Source: a virus
Length of the DNA: 31,120 nucleotides
Strand: one strand, 5' to 3'
IMG/VR virus record: IMGVR_UViG_3300024475_000182
Span: 1 to 31,120 of that record
Below, piece by piece: positions 28,275 to 31,120 of the stretch (positions are counted from its first letter, which is position 1; each line of letters starts with the position of its first letter). Made by a program: the position numbers and the translations under genes. The notes below the pieces were generated by a model. The model did not search any database. It had not been told where the DNA came from and worked only from the letters and a program-made list of their open reading frames with translations.

Positions 28275-28625
28275 ATGATTAGATTATTGCCAACATCAAG
28301 CTCACAAACTTTTTCTATCTTACCTAGAACATTAGATACAACAGGTATCGATGCTACAATAAGAGAAGACGGAACAGGCAATGTAGTAACAATTTCAAAT
28401 GTTACAGCATCAGTTAACAATGACTACATAGATATAACTCTATCTTCAGATAAGTTTATAGCTGAAAGAGCCTATGTTTTAGAGATGACTAGGGGTGCAA
28501 ATTTATGGTATAGAGATAAGATATACGTTACAAGTCAAACAGACACGGATATTTACCATACTATAAGTACTGGTTACTATGAAGAGAACGATACAGATGG
28601 CGATGATAAATACATAACAATATAA
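28275..28625 (+). CDS. Hypothetical virion-associated protein, 116 aa
   Basis: All-beta sequence with regular short strands (QTFSILPRTL, NVVTISNVTASV, DYIDITLSS, AYVLEMTRG), like a single Ig-type or small beta-sandwich domain. It directly overlaps the portal start by one base (TAATG). Candidate minor head component; unrecognised. Confidence 0.5.
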   Translation: MIRLLPTSSSQTFSILPRTLDTTGIDATIREDGTGNVVTISNVTASVNNDYIDITLSSDKFIAERAYVLEMTRGANLWYRDKIYVTSQTDTDIYHTISTGYYEENDTDGDDKYITI

Positions 28626-30385
28626 TGGGTAAAATAAATATTAAAAAGAATTATTCAGTAAGTAAGCCAAAGACGTATACTAAGAACTTTAGTGTTGTTG
28701 AACTATCTACCTATGAGATGCCAAAGGCTATAGAGAGAAAAGGAGATAATTGGGTTAGCTGGGGAGAAGACAACAATCACTTTGGTAGACTAATAGACTT
28801 AAATTTAGGTAGTCCTACTAACTCAAGATGTATCAAAGGTATATCTGATATGATTTATGGTAGAGGATTAGAATGTACTGATAGTAAAGAGAAGCCTGTA
28901 GAGTGGGCAGAGACTCAATTAATATTTAAGCCTAAAGACATTAAAAGAATAGTAAACGACAGGAAAGAGCTAGGAATGGCTGCTATTCAAGTTGTTTACA
29001 ATAAAAGTAAAAAGAGAGTACTAAAAGCATTACACTTTCCAATAGAAACTCTTAGAGCTGAGAAAGCTGTAGATGGAATTATAAAGGCTTGGTACTATCA
29101 TCCTAATTGGGCTGAGTACAAAAGAGGCGATAAGCCTAAAAGAATACCTGCTTTCGGTCAAGGTGGTAAGAGGGAAACTTCTGAGATATTTGTATCTAAA
29201 CCTTATCAAAGTGGATTTTGGTATTACACTCCTAGTGACTATCACGGATGTTTACAGTACTGTGATTTAGAAGTAGAGGTATCTAACTACCATATCAACA
29301 ATATAAAGAATGGTTTACAGCCTAGCTTATTTATTAATTTCAATAATGGTATTCCTCCAGAGGAGACTCAAGAAATAATAGAAAGCAAGATAAATGATAA
29401 GTTTGGAGGAACAAACAATGCAGGTAGAACAATTATAGCTTTTAACGAAGACAAAGATAGTTCTGCAACTATAGACCCTATACACTTACCAGATGCTCAC
29501 GCACAATATCAGTTCTTAGCTGATGAGAGTAGAGAAAAAATAATGTTAGGACACGGAATTGTATCTCCTATTTTATTAGGTATTAAGGATAACACAGGTT
29601 TTGGTAACAATGCAGAAGAATTAAGAACTGCATCTATACTTATGGATAACTTTGTTATTAGACCTTTCCAAAAGGATTTATTAGATGATTTCTGTGAGAT
29701 ATTATCTGTAAATGGAATATATCTAAACTTATACTTTGTTACTTTACAACCTATTGAGTTTACAGAATTAGATAACATCTCTACTAAGATTAAAAGAGAA
29801 GAAGAAACAGGAGAGAAGTTAAGTTCTCAAGAAGAGCCAACAGACTTTTCTGATGAAGAAGGAGATAATATGTTAGAGCAATTAGAAGGCTTAGGAGAGA
29901 TTATAAGCGATGATTGGGAGGTTATACATACTGAGAAGTATGCTGAGGAGTTAAGTGAGGTTAAAATGGCTGAAATTAAGTCTAGCAATAAGTCGTCTAA
30001 AGAAGATAGTGAAATCTATAAAGTTAGATACGCTTATATGCCTGTAAGAAAATCTCCAGACAGTAGAACTTTCTGCAAGAAGATGGAAACGTTCACAGAA
30101 AGAAAGATAGTATTTAGAAAGGAAGATATTAATATGATGTCTTTTAGAGGTGTAAATAACGAGTTAGGTCATAACAGACAAAACTATAGTTTACTAAAAT
30201 TTAAGGGAGGTAAAAACTGTCATCATTTCTGGGAGTTAAGAGTATACAAGTTGAAAGGAGATAAGAGAGTAGAGCCTAATTCGGCTTACGAGAAAGGTTT
30301 AAAAGAACCTAAAAATCCAAATGAGATGACTGAAAGAATGATTGATAGACCAGACAGAGGAGCTTACCCAACTAATAAAAAATAA
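28625..30385 (+). CDS. Portal protein with C-terminal extension, 586 aa
   Basis: Residues 1-about 400 have the portal layout of Bacteroidota phages. The parts are WGEDNNHFGRLIDL, S-R-C-I-K-G-I-S-D-M-I-Y-G-R-G, LFINFNNGIPPEETQEI and LADESREKIMLGHGIVSPILLGI, the portal clip/stem region. It forms the dodecameric DNA entry channel. The C-terminal 120 residues form a separate Cys/His-bearing domain. YMPVRKSPDSRTFCKKM leads to RKEDINMMSFRGVNNELG (near 498) and GGKNCHHFWELRVYK (near 528). This extension is familiar from head proteins of these phages; its role is unknown. The portal is encoded about 19 kb from its terminase partner. Confidence 0.75.
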   Translation: MGKINIKKNYSVSKPKTYTKNFSVVELSTYEMPKAIERKGDNWVSWGEDNNHFGRLIDLNLGSPTNSRCIKGISDMIYGRGLECTDSKEKPVEWAETQLIFKPKDIKRIVNDRKELGMAAIQVVYNKSKKRVLKALHFPIETLRAEKAVDGIIKAWYYHPNWAEYKRGDKPKRIPAFGQGGKRETSEIFVSKPYQSGFWYYTPSDYHGCLQYCDLEVEVSNYHINNIKNGLQPSLFINFNNGIPPEETQEIIESKINDKFGGTNNAGRTIIAFNEDKDSSATIDPIHLPDAHAQYQFLADESREKIMLGHGIVSPILLGIKDNTGFGNNAEELRTASILMDNFVIRPFQKDLLDDFCEILSVNGIYLNLYFVTLQPIEFTELDNISTKIKREEETGEKLSSQEEPTDFSDEEGDNMLEQLEGLGEIISDDWEVIHTEKYAEELSEVKMAEIKSSNKSSKEDSEIYKVRYAYMPVRKSPDSRTFCKKMETFTERKIVFRKEDINMMSFRGVNNELGHNRQNYSLLKFKGGKNCHHFWELRVYKLKGDKRVEPNSAYEKGLKEPKNPNEMTERMIDRPDRGAYPTNKK

Positions 30386-30388
30386 GAT

Positions 30389-30910
30389 ATGGCGACTAAA
30401 GCATTATTTATAACATTAAATGACTTAAAAAGAAAGTCTATTATATCTGGAAATACAGATGATGATAAGCTAATACAGTTTGTAGAGGTTGCTCAAGATT
30501 TGCATATCCAAAATTATTTAGGTGGAAACCTATACGACAAGTTACAGGACTTGATACTAACAGACACACTTAATGATGTTGCTAACGTTAACTATAAGAA
30601 TTTAATTAATCAGTATGTGAAGCCTATGTTGATTTGGTTTAGCCAAAGTTCTTACTTACCATTTGCCTCTTACAATATCGGTAATGGTGGTATCTATAAG
30701 CATATTGGAGATAATAAACAAGCTATAGATAAAGATGAGTTGGTGCATTTAATGGGTAAAGTTAACGAGACTGCTGACTTTTATACTAGGAGATTTTTAG
30801 ATTATATGGATTATAATAACAATCTGTTCCCAGAATATAATACATCTACAAATGAGCAGATGAATCCAGATACAGATTCTAATTTCTCTGGAGGTATATT
30901 TTTAGGATAG
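30389..30910 (+). CDS. Head-tail connector-like protein (DUF6712-type), 173 aa
   Basis: Opening ITLNDLKRKSIISGNTDDDKLIQFVEVAQDLHIQNYLG in parts: LNDLKRKSIISGN, DDDKLIQF and AQDLHIQNYLG. These are the hallmark of a helical family seen after portal or capsid genes in Bacteroidota phages, which I recall as DUF6712. Such small helical proteins usually form the neck ring below the portal. The AATAAGATATG leader is present before ATG 30389. Confidence 0.6.
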   Translation: MATKALFITLNDLKRKSIISGNTDDDKLIQFVEVAQDLHIQNYLGGNLYDKLQDLILTDTLNDVANVNYKNLINQYVKPMLIWFSQSSYLPFASYNIGNGGIYKHIGDNKQAIDKDELVHLMGKVNETADFYTRRFLDYMDYNNNLFPEYNTSTNEQMNPDTDSNFSGGIFLG

Positions 30911-30911
30911 T

Positions 30912-31016
30912 ATGAAGAAAAAGATTTATAAACCAAAAGACTCCAATGTTAAGAAGATGGAGATATTGTTTAAAAAAATAAAAGAAAAAGATAATGGCAA
31001 ACGAAATATACGATAG
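30912..31016 (+). CDS. Small basic protein, 34 aa
   Basis: One base after the preceding stop. Lysine-rich (KKKIYKPKDSNVKKMEILFKKIKEKD). Overlaps the next gene by 23 bases. A plausible minor DNA-binding or assembly peptide, but short enough to be uncertain. Confidence 0.4.
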   Translation: MKKKIYKPKDSNVKKMEILFKKIKEKDNGKRNIR

Positions 31017-31120
31017 TTCTTGGTGGGGTAACACAATAGATACTGCATCTTCTATTGGAACATCAACTGAAATGATACAAGGTCAGTTTAATATGAATGA
31101 CAGACAAGAAGTTGAAGCAG
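30994..31120 (+). CDS. Structural protein, partial (C-terminus outside window)
   Basis: ATG 30994 opens MANEIYDSSWWGNTIDTASS and runs off the right edge after 42 codons. An I-Y-x-x-S-W-W-G-N start is familiar from neck or tail proteins of Bacteroidota phages in this location. Function not assigned. Confidence 0.5.
   Translation, partial: MANEIYDSSWWGNTIDTASSIGTSTEMIQGQFNMNDRQEVEA

Noticed and set aside
31086-31102. Partial match to the 17-bp repeat (GTTTAATATGAATGACA)
   Set aside because: Matches mainly the AT-rich half, lies inside a coding frame and has no paired copy.
1-31120. tRNA genes, insertion sequences, integrase and att sites
   Set aside because: No cloverleaf with a T-loop signature, transposase motif or tyrosine/serine recombinase motif was found on either strand by eye.

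Overview
This is part of a tailed double-stranded DNA phage genome, or possibly a prophage, infecting a member of the Bacteroidota, most likely the Flavobacteriia. The base composition is strongly AT-rich. Genes are tiled end to end, often with ATGA or TAATG overlaps. Shine-Dalgarno sites are almost absent and are replaced by A/T-rich leaders such as AATAAGATATG. Promoter-like sites follow the Bacteroidota pattern TTG, about 19 bases, TAnnTTTG. The virion proteins belong to families I associate with Bacteroidota siphophages. The window is partial at both ends. No integrase, replicative DNA polymerase, intact lysin or tRNA was seen.

Layout. 1-463 (minus): the end of a leftward block. 464-867: a divergent control region with inverted repeats and a hairpin over a mini-gene start. 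868-9579 (plus): the DNA-metabolism and packaging arm. It starts with a degenerate M15 peptidase-like protein and small genes. An ERF annealing protein, SSB, a RepA-like ATPase, a RusA resolvase, a sigma-70-like factor, a PD-(D/E)XK protein, a RecE-like exonuclease and a protein with a DnaA-like C-terminal helix-turn-helix follow. The arm ends with small and large terminase. 9580-13674 (plus): two accessory cassettes, each with the same front end: two pairs of a 17-bp direct repeat, a TGCATGTG block and a strong promoter. A row of small genes and a terminator follow. 13977-16669 (minus): an operon of eleven genes, mostly tiny, including a DUF5664/MazZ-like protein, a small cytosine methyltransferase and a helix-turn-helix protein. 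16783-31120 (plus): the virion operon.

Virion block. The order is unusual: tail chaperone, tail-completion proteins, tail-tip proteins and tape measure come first. Prohead protease, scaffold-like protein, major capsid, tail-tube candidate, portal and connector come after. The tail chaperone gene carries a T9 slippery run and a long open -1 frame, so a G/GT-type programmed frameshift is predicted; the frameshifted extension (17310-17579) is not an ATG-started gene.

Working together. ERF, the RecE-like nuclease, SSB and RusA form a phage recombination set. The sigma-like factor could switch transcription toward late genes. The terminase pair packages DNA through the portal, which is encoded about 19 kb away. 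The most novel-looking parts are the matched repeat arrays in front of the duplicated cassettes, a recurring 18-bp motif at four gene ends in the minus operon, and the metal-ligand-lacking M15-like protein.
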